30,220 nt of DNA from a virus. The stretch spans positions 1 through 30,220 of IMG/VR virus record IMGVR_UViG_3300042324_000444; one strand, 5' to 3'. Each line of letters begins with the position of its first letter. Position 1 is the first letter of the stretch. Both the position numbers and the translations under genes were made by a program. The notes below the pieces were generated by a model. That model was not told where the DNA came from, did no database searches, and saw nothing but the letters and a program-made list of their open reading frames with translations. This document shows positions 5,976 through 15,525 of the stretch, piece after piece.

Positions 5976-8900
5976 ATGGCTGATGAAAATATTGTAACTA
6001 ATATAGTTGCTAATGCAGATTTCTCAGGTCTTATTGCAGATGTCAATAAGGTTGCAGCCTCTCTTTCAAAACTTCAAGCACAAATAATTCAATCGGACGC
6101 AAGGCTTGCAAGTCAAGTAGCGACGATGAACAGATCCTTTGGTGAAAACCTAAGAAGAACTGGTCAGTTTGCAACACACTTTGTTACTTTAACATCGGAT
6201 GTTGAAAAGTTTGGCACCAACCTAGACAGGGGCCAAATGAAACTGAAGCAGTACTTTCAGACATTTAGTGAGCACACAAGGACGCAAGGCGGCTTAATCA
6301 GAGATCTTGCTAAGCAGCAAGTAGCATTACAAAATGCAATCATTCAGCCAATGGGTAAAAATGCTCAAGGGCTTATGCAATACAGCGTACATATTCCACA
6401 GGGTCTTGATGCTGTAAAAAACAAAACTGCTTTAGCAAGACAAGAACTACAGATTATGAACAAGGTTGTTCAAGACGGTGGAGTTCAGCTTATTAACTGG
6501 GGTAAAAATACTCAGTGGGCAGGTCGTCAGTTAACAGTAGGACTTACAGTACCTCTTGCGGCATTTGGTAAAGCTGCAGCAGATGCATTTAGAATGGCAG
6601 ATGCAGAGTTAGTCAGACTTACAAAGGTATACGGCGGAGTAGCAGCAACATCCGCAGCAGATCTTGAAAAAGTAAGAAGAGAAGTTACTCAAACAGCTAA
6701 AGAGATTTCAAAAGCATACGGAGTTTCATTTAAAGATACAATTACTCTTGCCGCAGATATTGCAGCGACGGGCAAGCAAGGCGACGATCTTCTTAATTCT
6801 GTTAAAGAAACAAGTAGACTTGCCGTACTTGGAGAAGTAGATAGACAAGAAGCAATGAAGGCCACCCTGGCAATTCAAACTACATTTAAGCAAAATACAG
6901 ATCAGCTTTCTGAATCTATTAACTTTCTCAACTCAGTTGAAAACCAAACATCAACAACTCTTAATGACCTAGTAGAAGCAATTCCAAAAGCGGGTCCAGT
7001 TATTCAAGGTTTAGGCGGAAGCGTACAGGACTTAGCATTGTATCTAACTGCAATGAAGGAAGGCGGAATTAATGCTTCAGAAGGAGCTAACGCTCTCAAA
7101 TCAGCACTAGCATCTTTAATTAATCCTACAAAGGTAGCAAAAGAAAAGTTTTCTGAAATGGGAATTGACCTTGGCGGGATTGTAGCAAAAAATGCTGGAG
7201 ATCTAACAGGAACACTTTTCGCTCTTCAAGCAGCACTAGATAACCTAGATCCACTACAAAAGCAACAGGCAATTGAACAGTTGTTTGGTAAGTTTCAGTT
7301 CTCTAGACTTAATGCTTTGTTTGCAAACCTAGGCAAGCAGGGAAGTCAGACCCTTCAGGTAATGGATTTAATGAAAGCAAGCTCTGAAGAGTTGTCACAG
7401 GTAGCAGGTCGAGAATTATCAATGGTAACAGAATCCGCTTCTGGAAAATACAAAAGAGCAGTAGAAGGCTTAAAGGCAGATCTTGCAGGAATTGGCGACG
7501 AGTTCCTAAAGATTCAAACATTCTTTATTAATATTGTAGATGGTATTATTAAGTTTATAAATAAATTGCCAGACCCAATTAAATCTTTGTTGACATTTGT
7601 TACAGGATTTACTGCAATCATCGGACCAGTAATTATGTTAACTGGTGTACTTGCCAACTTCTTTGGATATATAATTAAAGGAGCATCACACTTCAGGGCC
7701 TTGTTTAAGGGTGGAGAAGGATGGAAGATGCTTACGCCAGAAATTTTGGCAGCACAAAAAGCAGGATCACTTGTTGAGGCTACATTTTATAGTGATGCTC
7801 AAGCAGCCACAGTATTAAAAACTGCAATTGCAGGCCTCGTAACAGAATTTGAATTACTTCAATCTAAAGCTATGACGGGTGCAGTATCTGCAGCACCAAC
7901 AATTTCAACCTTGGCGGGTAACGTTGTTAAGGGCAGCGGGGCAAGAGTTGTTGATCCAAATCACCCACTAATTAGCCCAGAAGATACAAGATCAATGTCT
8001 CATCTTAATCCAGTTGCTGGAATGACGATGGATCAAAAATCAACACAAACAATTTTCGGAGTAGTACCTGGGGCACCAAAAGTAAATCAAAAGATTGGAA
8101 ATAATCCTCAGATGTATATGTCTGGTGATCTTCCAAAGATTCCAGGACTAACATCAATCGGAGGAGCTTCAACTGGTATTGTTGCAGCAGAAGCTGCAAA
8201 ATGGCATGCAATGACAGGCGCACTTGCAATGCAATCGCAAGCAGAAATTGCTTTACTTAAAAAAGAAGTTGCCTCTACTGGGCTTATAACAGCATCCTTG
8301 TCCGACTCTTATCAAGCACTGCTTCCAACAATGACTAAGCTTACTGCAAATGCAGCAGCAGAATCTGCAGCAATTGTTGCACAGTTGCAGGCTGGCAAGC
8401 TAACAGTAGATCAAGCAAGAGCTAAGATTATTCAATTAAATGCTCAGGTAGAATCTATGATTGCACAGGCTTCTGTAGATATTGCGGGCCAACAAGGAAG
8501 AACAATAGGGCTAACAACAGTCCCTCTATTAAATCAGCCAGTTGTAAATGCCGCTGGCAAAACTAATATGAAAGAGCTTCTTCGCCCAGGAAGAACTAGA
8601 AGCCTTCTTAATAAAATTGCACAAGGTCTAGGTGTAAAAACATTTGGTGCTGGATACAGTACAGAAACAACTATACCTAAGAGATTAAATGCTGGAAATA
8701 TTGTTCCAGGAACTGGAAATACAGACACAGTTCCAGCAATTCTTACTCCAGGTGAATTTGTTGTAAACAAAGAAGCCACAGCAGCAAATCTACCATTGCT
8801 TCAAGCAATTAACAATGGTCAGCAGTCTACTAACGGCGCATATAATTTGGGCGGAATGGTCCAGGCATTTTTAAAAATGACCCGTGGCGGCGGATCAAGA

Positions 8901-11900
8901 CCAATGGTTTCAAAAAAACTAATAGATAAATTATTTCCAGGAAGGCTTACAGATCGTGCAACTGCTGATTATTATGAGCCAAAAGGCAACGCTGGTGTTT
9001 TTGGAGGCAATGTTTCTAGCAGAAAAATTTCTGCATCAACATCAAAAATAAATGCGGACATGACAGGAGAAGGCGTAGACCCAAGAACGTTGCTTGCCTC
9101 TATAAATGCAAGAGGTGGAGGGTCAAGATTATCTACTGATGTATTTTTAGATGGCCTAGCTAACGCAGGAGTAATTTCAAAAGCAGAAAAAAGAAGACTT
9201 TCAAAATTAGTATTTAATTCTTATGCAAAAAAGATTCTTTCAATGGGTAAGGTTAATGACTCTAATAACCCAGTTTATTCAGTATCTGAATCTTTGTTGA
9301 GAAAAGAACTAGGCGGCAATGCACTAGGTTTAGAAGCTTGGAGCAAATGGTCGAATTCTCCAGGAAGTTTTGCACACCCTACACGTAGAGCCTCCACTGG
9401 ATGGCTAAATAAAATTGATGTAAATGGAAAAACAATAAAATTTGCAAACCTAGAAGCTTCCGCAGCTGGAGGCAATCCAAATAAATTTTATCATTCAAAA
9501 GAAGCGTCAAATCCATTTATACAGACAATAGCGTCCTTGTTTGGCGCAACAAAATTAAACAGAGGTGGGCCAGTAGGTAATATATTAAAGAGTACAGCTT
9601 TTAAAAACGTAGGAGCTAAGTTTGGAAAAATAGGAGAAAAGTGGGGCGCTACTTCTCTATCTATTGGTATGGGAAGAAAGCTATTCGGAAGCTCTGGCCT
9701 AACACCTAAAGCACAAAACTTAATGTATGGCAAGATGATTGAAAATCTTGAAAAAGAAAGACCATACGGATACGTAAAGGATGCTCAGGGAAGTCTTCAA
9801 AAAGCTCTAGAGCCAGATATTGTAGATACACTTCTTAAATCCGCCGCTGGGGATGTTCTTAGCACAGGAGGAAAAAGTTTAAGTAAAATAGACAGAGAGA
9901 TATTGAGAACCAAGTTTGCAAACTGGGATTCAAAGTCATGGACACCTGCAACTACTAAAGTAAGAAAACAAATGTTCGGAATGAACAAGGGCGGAATGGT
10001 GCCAGGAGTTCAGTACTTTAACAAAGGAACTAAAAAGCCAGTTCAGCCAATAACATTCGGATCTGCTTATAGGCAAGAAAGAGCAAAGGGTAACATAGGA
10101 GCTGGAATGATGAGCTCTGGTCCAATGGCTGGTATGGGCATTGGTATGGGAATGGGTATGGCAGGACAAGCAATCGGCGGACAAGCAGGACAAATTATGC
10201 AATTTGCATCAGTGCTTCCAATGCTTGCTCCGAATATGCTAGGATCTTTAGGTAAGCTTGCTGGAGGATTTAAAGGCGTTGGCGGCGCAGCAGGAATTGC
10301 TGGTAAAGCAATTGGAATGGCAATGAGATTTGCACTAGGACCTATCGGATTACTTCTTACAGCGCTTACTGCGGGATATGCAATATTTAAGAAGTTCCAA
10401 AAAGAACGAGAGCAAGATAGAATTGAAAAAACTAACTCAGTTGGAATTACTGAAAAGTCTGCAGCTGAAGCGGGAATTAAATACAACAATCTTTCTAATT
10501 CTATTAAAGCGGTTAATGATCAACTTGAGCTAACTAGGGCAAAGGGAAGAAATGCCTATGAAGCCCTCAACTCAGCGGGAGTTCAAGGTCTAACTCTAAG
10601 CATTAAAGAGTTAAGAGCAGGAATAAAGAATGCAAAAGAAAACCAGAAAGAGCTAGTTTCAACCTTTACTGACATAGATGTATCTGGAGATGCTAACAAG
10701 CAGGCAAAAGTTACTGAAATTGCTACTAACTTAAAGGCACAATTTATAGCAGCAGGCATTTCTGCTCAAGAAGCAACAAATAAAATTTATGCAATTATAT
10801 CTGCATCAGATAAAGCCGATATGGCATTTAATGCAATATCTAGTAAGGGCTTTAGAGAAATCACAGATTCTGCATCAGCAGCAATTGCTATGGTTAAAAC
10901 TTTAAATAAAAATATGTATGACCCAGCTTCTGCAGGATACGATACAGACGTCCTATACGGAAAAGATTTAGGTGTAGTTATTTCAAATACTACAGATGCT
11001 CTTGATGATAATTTACAAACATTAATGAAAACTAAAAAGGAAAATGGGGAATTGATGACACAGCAAGAAGCTATGTCAGAAATCCTAGCTAGCATTAATG
11101 AAAAAGAAGGATCTAAACTAACACTAACTCAAGCGCAGATTAATTCTCTTAAAGAAACACATCCAGCACTTGCTGAAATACTTAATCAATCAGACAACGT
11201 TGCAGGTATGTATTCTAAATGGCGACTACTTCTTTCTGGAGTTAGAACTGATTTAAAGAATATAACATCCGAGCAAGCCCAAGCACTAGTAGCATTTGAG
11301 GCAGCATTAGATTCTGCCTTAGCTGCTTCGGAAGCAAAGTCTTCAGGAAGCGGAATTGCAGCTAAATCACAAAAGTCTATTGTTGCTTTGCAAAAATTAA
11401 TTGCATCTGGTGGAGCCAAAGCAGCGGCTAATGCACAAAAAACTCAAGATCAGATTAAAGAAGAAATTAAACTTATTGACAAAAAAATTGATAAGATTAA
11501 TGAAGAGGCTGATGCCCGAAAGAAAGCACTTGAGGCTGCCCAGAACAAAGAAAACCTATCTTTAGAAATTCAAAAAGCTCAACTAGAATACGCAGACAAG
11601 ATGGCTGCAGGAGATATGGCGGGAGCAGCACAAGCACAGCTAAAGATTAAGCAGCTTGTTGGCGAAAGAGAAAATCAAAAAGCTATTGATGCAATTGAAG
11701 AAAATAGAGCTAAGCGTGAAAAAGAATTAATTGCTCAAAGAGAAAAGCTGCAAGCTCAGTCAGATAAGACTGCAAAAAATTTAACTAACGCTCAAAACAA
11801 TGCTACTTCAGCAGGCGAAAGAATGAATAAAGTTGATCAGTATCAAAACGAATATCAGAGACTAGTAAAAGAACAAGCTAGAATAGATGTAATTCTAGAA

Positions 11901-12803
11901 AAGGATCCATCAAACAAACAAGCATTAAAGGATCAACAGGAGCTAGTAAGAGGGCCTTTGGGAGATCTTGCAAAGCAAATTGCTGCAGACGCAAAAGGTT
12001 CTGATAAAGTTTTAGCAACAGAGCTAAAGAAAATATTTACTGGCACATTGATTAATGAAAAGGGAGAGTCTACTGCAGGCAGAGTTATGACTGCGACTCA
12101 TCCAAAGGGATCGGCCACCTACAAACCTGGTGCAGCAGATGCAGCATTAAAAAAGGATTCAGCAGCTGCACTTGCAAATGCTAAGGCCATCACAGGAGGA
12201 AAAACTATTGCAGATCTTTATAATGCATATATGGGAATAGGACCAGCTGGCTCTAAGACTAAAGATACTGCATTTGAAGTTACAAAAACAACAACTAAGA
12301 CTGGCGTGTCACTTGGAGGAAATACAAATAAAGATGGCCTTGAGCAATGGGCTAAAGAGCAAATTGTTAGAGAGTATAATTTACAGCCAGGGCAATTCTT
12401 TAAATACAATCAAAGAACCTACAAGGTAAATTCTGCAACCGATATTATTAGACAGAAATGGGGAGGCGGACCATTTGCTGCTGGAGATCTGTTAAGGGTA
12501 AATGATAGAATTAATTCCCTGGGTGCACAGCCAGAGGGTATATTAATGAAACCTAATTTCTCAGGAACAATTTATCCTAATGCTGCAACAATGCCAACAT
12601 ACGATGTTCCTTCATACTCTACAGCAGGTGGATTCAAGAGTGGTACTACAAATTCAAGTAGTTCTAATGTTACTATTAATGCTACACTTAATTTTGGAGA
12701 ATCTCCTAAGAGTGGTAGAGATCTTTGGAAAGAGTTTAAGCAGATTGCTAAAGCTGAAGGCGCAAAAGTTGGAGAAAATATTGTTATCGGGGGATCATAT
12801 TAA
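5976..12803 (+). CDS. Tape measure protein
   Basis: This 2275-residue protein sets tail length and is probably injected with the DNA. Visible parts are an N-terminal coiled coil (about 1-150), a PhageMin_Tail-type domain (about 199-400), a hydrophobic stretch (about 538-570), a second hydrophobic stretch (about 1451-1472), coiled coils rich in Lys/Glu/Ala (about 1810-1990) and a helical C-terminus (LWKEFKQIAKAEGAK). Between them lie Gly-rich motifs typical of long tape measures: TPGEFVVNKEA (924-934) after a VPG turn, LNRGGPVG (about 1193) and MNKGGMVPG (1336). A Met/Gly run (about 1378-1396) precedes the second hydrophobic region. At about 0.15 nm per residue (the lambda-type ruler) it predicts a tail near 340 nm. 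An AAAGGAG lies 14 nt before the ATG. Its stop overlaps the next start (TAATG). Confidence 0.95.
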   Translation: MADENIVTNIVANADFSGLIADVNKVAASLSKLQAQIIQSDARLASQVATMNRSFGENLRRTGQFATHFVTLTSDVEKFGTNLDRGQMKLKQYFQTFSEHTRTQGGLIRDLAKQQVALQNAIIQPMGKNAQGLMQYSVHIPQGLDAVKNKTALARQELQIMNKVVQDGGVQLINWGKNTQWAGRQLTVGLTVPLAAFGKAAADAFRMADAELVRLTKVYGGVAATSAADLEKVRREVTQTAKEISKAYGVSFKDTITLAADIAATGKQGDDLLNSVKETSRLAVLGEVDRQEAMKATLAIQTTFKQNTDQLSESINFLNSVENQTSTTLNDLVEAIPKAGPVIQGLGGSVQDLALYLTAMKEGGINASEGANALKSALASLINPTKVAKEKFSEMGIDLGGIVAKNAGDLTGTLFALQAALDNLDPLQKQQAIEQLFGKFQFSRLNALFANLGKQGSQTLQVMDLMKASSEELSQVAGRELSMVTESASGKYKRAVEGLKADLAGIGDEFLKIQTFFINIVDGIIKFINKLPDPIKSLLTFVTGFTAIIGPVIMLTGVLANFFGYIIKGASHFRALFKGGEGWKMLTPEILAAQKAGSLVEATFYSDAQAATVLKTAIAGLVTEFELLQSKAMTGAVSAAPTISTLAGNVVKGSGARVVDPNHPLISPEDTRSMSHLNPVAGMTMDQKSTQTIFGVVPGAPKVNQKIGNNPQMYMSGDLPKIPGLTSIGGASTGIVAAEAAKWHAMTGALAMQSQAEIALLKKEVASTGLITASLSDSYQALLPTMTKLTANAAAESAAIVAQLQAGKLTVDQARAKIIQLNAQVESMIAQASVDIAGQQGRTIGLTTVPLLNQPVVNAAGKTNMKELLRPGRTRSLLNKIAQGLGVKTFGAGYSTETTIPKRLNAGNIVPGTGNTDTVPAILTPGEFVVNKEATAANLPLLQAINNGQQSTNGAYNLGGMVQAFLKMTRGGGSRPMVSKKLIDKLFPGRLTDRATADYYEPKGNAGVFGGNVSSRKISASTSKINADMTGEGVDPRTLLASINARGGGSRLSTDVFLDGLANAGVISKAEKRRLSKLVFNSYAKKILSMGKVNDSNNPVYSVSESLLRKELGGNALGLEAWSKWSNSPGSFAHPTRRASTGWLNKIDVNGKTIKFANLEASAAGGNPNKFYHSKEASNPFIQTIASLFGATKLNRGGPVGNILKSTAFKNVGAKFGKIGEKWGATSLSIGMGRKLFGSSGLTPKAQNLMYGKMIENLEKERPYGYVKDAQGSLQKALEPDIVDTLLKSAAGDVLSTGGKSLSKIDREILRTKFANWDSKSWTPATTKVRKQMFGMNKGGMVPGVQYFNKGTKKPVQPITFGSAYRQERAKGNIGAGMMSSGPMAGMGIGMGMGMAGQAIGGQAGQIMQFASVLPMLAPNMLGSLGKLAGGFKGVGGAAGIAGKAIGMAMRFALGPIGLLLTALTAGYAIFKKFQKEREQDRIEKTNSVGITEKSAAEAGIKYNNLSNSIKAVNDQLELTRAKGRNAYEALNSAGVQGLTLSIKELRAGIKNAKENQKELVSTFTDIDVSGDANKQAKVTEIATNLKAQFIAAGISAQEATNKIYAIISASDKADMAFNAISSKGFREITDSASAAIAMVKTLNKNMYDPASAGYDTDVLYGKDLGVVISNTTDALDDNLQTLMKTKKENGELMTQQEAMSEILASINEKEGSKLTLTQAQINSLKETHPALAEILNQSDNVAGMYSKWRLLLSGVRTDLKNITSEQAQALVAFEAALDSALAASEAKSSGSGIAAKSQKSIVALQKLIASGGAKAAANAQKTQDQIKEEIKLIDKKIDKINEEADARKKALEAAQNKENLSLEIQKAQLEYADKMAAGDMAGAAQAQLKIKQLVGERENQKAIDAIEENRAKREKELIAQREKLQAQSDKTAKNLTNAQNNATSAGERMNKVDQYQNEYQRLVKEQARIDVILEKDPSNKQALKDQQELVRGPLGDLAKQIAADAKGSDKVLATELKKIFTGTLINEKGESTAGRVMTATHPKGSATYKPGAADAALKKDSAAALANAKAITGGKTIADLYNAYMGIGPAGSKTKDTAFEVTKTTTKTGVSLGGNTNKDGLEQWAKEQIVREYNLQPGQFFKYNQRTYKVNSATDIIRQKWGGGPFAAGDLLRVNDRINSLGAQPEGILMKPNFSGTIYPNAATMPTYDVPSYSTAGGFKSGTTNSSSSNVTINATLNFGESPKSGRDLWKEFKQIAKAEGAKVGENIVIGGSY

Positions 12804-13285
12804 TGGCAAGCACAGTATATTTACCAGTAGGCTCACTTCTATATATTGATACATCTGCTACAGACACCCCTACTTGGGCAAAACTTTCAGAGCACAATAG
12901 ACAGCCAATGTCTATTAATCAAAACCGTTTTCAAAAAGTAACAAGAATGAGCAATGGAACACTTAGAAAGTTTTTTATTGCCGATAAAAGAGAATTTAGC
13001 ACATCCTGGGAAATGCTACCATCATTTTCAAATATGACGGTAGACGCAGGGTATGGAGCAGTAGATTTAAAATCATACTTTGAAAGCACTAAAGGCCAAG
13101 GTGTTTTTAAGATTAAAATTGTATACGGTAAGAATCAGACAGCACCATTTGCAGATAGAGAAGAAATATTTACGGTGTCTTTTGCGTCTTGCAGTTTTGA
13201 GGTAATAAAGAGAAACGTTAAAGATTCTTCAAGCAATCCCGCTCAAGAATTTTGGAATGTATCTATTTCAATGGAACAAGTATAA
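12803..13285 (+). CDS. Distal tail / minor tail protein
   Basis: This 160-residue beta-rich protein follows the tape measure directly and shares its first base with the tape measure stop. In siphoviruses this slot usually holds the distal tail protein that closes the tube at the tip, or a minor tail protein. The sequence has alternating strands (REFSTSWEMLPSF, FKIKIVYGK, EEIFTVSFASCSFEVIKR) and ends EFWNVSISMEQV, a pattern seen in tail-tube-like folds. It is shorter than a typical Dit (over 200), so it may correspond to a Dit N-terminal ring domain only. Role inferred from order. Confidence 0.6.
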   Translation: MASTVYLPVGSLLYIDTSATDTPTWAKLSEHNRQPMSINQNRFQKVTRMSNGTLRKFFIADKREFSTSWEMLPSFSNMTVDAGYGAVDLKSYFESTKGQGVFKIKIVYGKNQTAPFADREEIFTVSFASCSFEVIKRNVKDSSSNPAQEFWNVSISMEQV

Positions 13286-15525
13286 TGATTACCACAGTAC
13301 CTTCATCAAATAATAATACTGTTAAAAATTTATTTAAGCAGCAATCTTCTGTTAAGATAAATACAGGATGCACAATAGAATACAATATGAACTCTATGCT
13401 AGACAATATTACCGTTACTTATCCATCCACAATGGATCAATATTATGCTAAGTCAGCAGATGGCAAAATTAATACGTACAAAAAGCTTTTCCCAATTGAT
13501 TCAATCATCAAGCCATTTAGACCGCTGTTTTCTGGAGTAAAATATCTTATTTGGACAAAACTACAAACAGATACTCCTGCAAATAGTTTTTATGCTCCAA
13601 GAACATTAACCTATCCACGAGCAACATCTCCGCAAACAGATGGATACGAGTCTGCCGCAACAACACTATATCCAAGACTTTACTACCCTGGAGTAACAAC
13701 TTCATATAAATATTGGGTAACACCAATAAATCAAAGCGCAGATCTAACTGTTAACTATTCTACTCTTTCTGCAACAGTTAAAGAGGCTTCTTCTTCGGGC
13801 TCCATTGTTACATACAAAACATTAAATAACCACGGATTTTCTTCAGGGCAAACGGTAACTATTACTGGTCTTTCAACTGCTGCCTTTAATTTATCTTCAG
13901 GCGTAATTGCTTCTACCCCAAGCCCAACATCTTTTACTATTGCTTCATCTGCTACTGGAGCGTGGTCAAGAGAGCAATCAGCAACAGCAACACTATCTGC
14001 AGCAACAAAGCCTGCTGTATCAAATAAAATAGTTGCAAGATTTGAAAAAAATCATGCCTTCCCAAGCAACTACACAATGACAATTACATATTCAGATGCA
14101 ACAACAGCAACGGTAGGCCCATCTTCCGTAGACGCATCTGGACAGATTGTGTTATATTATAACGGAACGACATGGACTTCTACAGAGCCTGCCGCCTACG
14201 CTACACCTAAATTAATTAAATCAATTAGACTTCAAGCAACAAATCCAGGCGGGGGTAAAGTATTAGGAGTTATTGAATTATCAGCAAGATGGATTAAGGA
14301 TATATCTTCAGACATAGCTTCTCTTAATATAGAAAAAGAATCTTCTTCAAGCTCAGAGGACATACTCCCTGTTGGAAAGATTACCGCAAACAGTCTAAGC
14401 ATGGACATAGTTAAATATAATCAATCTGCACTTGAATATGTTTCATATAATAGAGAAGCAAATTTTGATATAACAAAAACATATCTAGTTAAGAATGCAG
14501 AAATGAAGCCTTATTTTTCAGTATATCACTCTGCAGGAACATATGGTTCAGCGGGAGAATTATTTGACAAGGTCCCACAGGGATCATTCTATATAGATTC
14601 TTGGGAGATAGCGGACACTGGAGAGGTATCTTTAAATGCACTAGATGCTGCTAAATATCTAATGGATACAGTAGCACCAGATATTCTATGCGAATCATAT
14701 CCAGTTACCAGTATTATAAGAAGGCTCTTAGACTCTATAGGGTTTACAAGCTATGAAATTAGAACTGCAACAGACGATAAGTCTATCCCAGTTATTAACT
14801 ATTGGTGGACAACAGGGTCTAAAACAGTCTGGCAAGCTCTTCAAGAGTTGTGCCGTGATATACAAATGAATGCTTTCTTTGATGAAAATAACATTTTGCA
14901 GTTCGCAAGCCGTGACTATATTTACAAGAAAACAAACATAGACTGGGTATTTACATACGACACAGATGGAACAACGCTTGCCAATATAGTTGATTTTAAT
15001 AAGCAAGAAATTCCTTCTGCAAACCAGGTTAAAATTTTATGGCAAAGTCAACTTACATCTAATTATGCTGGAAACTCAGGAGATCTTTGGACAGACGAGG
15101 TTTCATACTTGAGTGCTGGTGGATTGAGATCAAGCATAGCAGCAGACACGTCCCCAGAAAACACAATACTTGCAGTTGATGTAGAAACATTAGACGACTA
15201 TAGTAGCGCAACATTATATAATTTTTCAGGATATGTTATGATTGATTCAGAAATATTTGAGTATGATGCAATACAATACCAGTACACTCCAATTGGCTCA
15301 AGCACATCGCAGAACGTCTGGATTACTTCATCGTCAGATGTAAATAAATACAGATATTTATCAAGACCAGGTTATGATTATATATCAAAAGAAACATTTT
15401 TTAAGCCAACAGGTTTATACCGTGTAAAAGCAAGAGGAGCCTTTGGAACGAGTCCAGCATATCATGCAGCCTCTGCCCTTACTGGGTTAGCGGACTGGTC
15501 TCAGAGAAAGGCTACGTGGGCATAA
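13285..15525 (+). CDS. Large minor tail (baseplate) protein with inserted Ig-like domain
   Basis: A 746-residue tail-tip protein. ATG at 13285 overlaps the previous stop (TAATG) and is preferred to an in-frame ATG 33 nt upstream. Residues about 156-238 look like an inserted beta-sandwich with the motif HGFSSGQTVTITGLS, common in phage tail proteins. The second half (about 345-660) includes a run typical of tail hub proteins (VWQALQELCRDIQMNAFFDENN, split here only by reading) and ends with Tyr-rich turns. The region around residues 430-560 resembles baseplate upper or hub proteins, so it may combine with the next gene to build the tail tip. It overlaps the next gene by one base. The exact role is not certain. 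Confidence 0.65.
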   Translation: MITTVPSSNNNTVKNLFKQQSSVKINTGCTIEYNMNSMLDNITVTYPSTMDQYYAKSADGKINTYKKLFPIDSIIKPFRPLFSGVKYLIWTKLQTDTPANSFYAPRTLTYPRATSPQTDGYESAATTLYPRLYYPGVTTSYKYWVTPINQSADLTVNYSTLSATVKEASSSGSIVTYKTLNNHGFSSGQTVTITGLSTAAFNLSSGVIASTPSPTSFTIASSATGAWSREQSATATLSAATKPAVSNKIVARFEKNHAFPSNYTMTITYSDATTATVGPSSVDASGQIVLYYNGTTWTSTEPAAYATPKLIKSIRLQATNPGGGKVLGVIELSARWIKDISSDIASLNIEKESSSSSEDILPVGKITANSLSMDIVKYNQSALEYVSYNREANFDITKTYLVKNAEMKPYFSVYHSAGTYGSAGELFDKVPQGSFYIDSWEIADTGEVSLNALDAAKYLMDTVAPDILCESYPVTSIIRRLLDSIGFTSYEIRTATDDKSIPVINYWWTTGSKTVWQALQELCRDIQMNAFFDENNILQFASRDYIYKKTNIDWVFTYDTDGTTLANIVDFNKQEIPSANQVKILWQSQLTSNYAGNSGDLWTDEVSYLSAGGLRSSIAADTSPENTILAVDVETLDDYSSATLYNFSGYVMIDSEIFEYDAIQYQYTPIGSSTSQNVWITSSSDVNKYRYLSRPGYDYISKETFFKPTGLYRVKARGAFGTSPAYHAASALTGLADWSQRKATWA

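Noticed and set aside
10067-10489. Minus-strand reading frame of 140 codons rich in Pro/Ile/Ala
   Set aside because: It is a shadow of the Met/Gly and hydrophobic part of the tape measure gene; no start signal, and all other genes are on the + strand.
13252-13284. Upstream in-frame start for the large minor tail gene
   Set aside because: It would overlap the previous gene by 34 nt without a ribosome site, while ATG 13285 fits the repeated TAATG coupling seen between tail genes.
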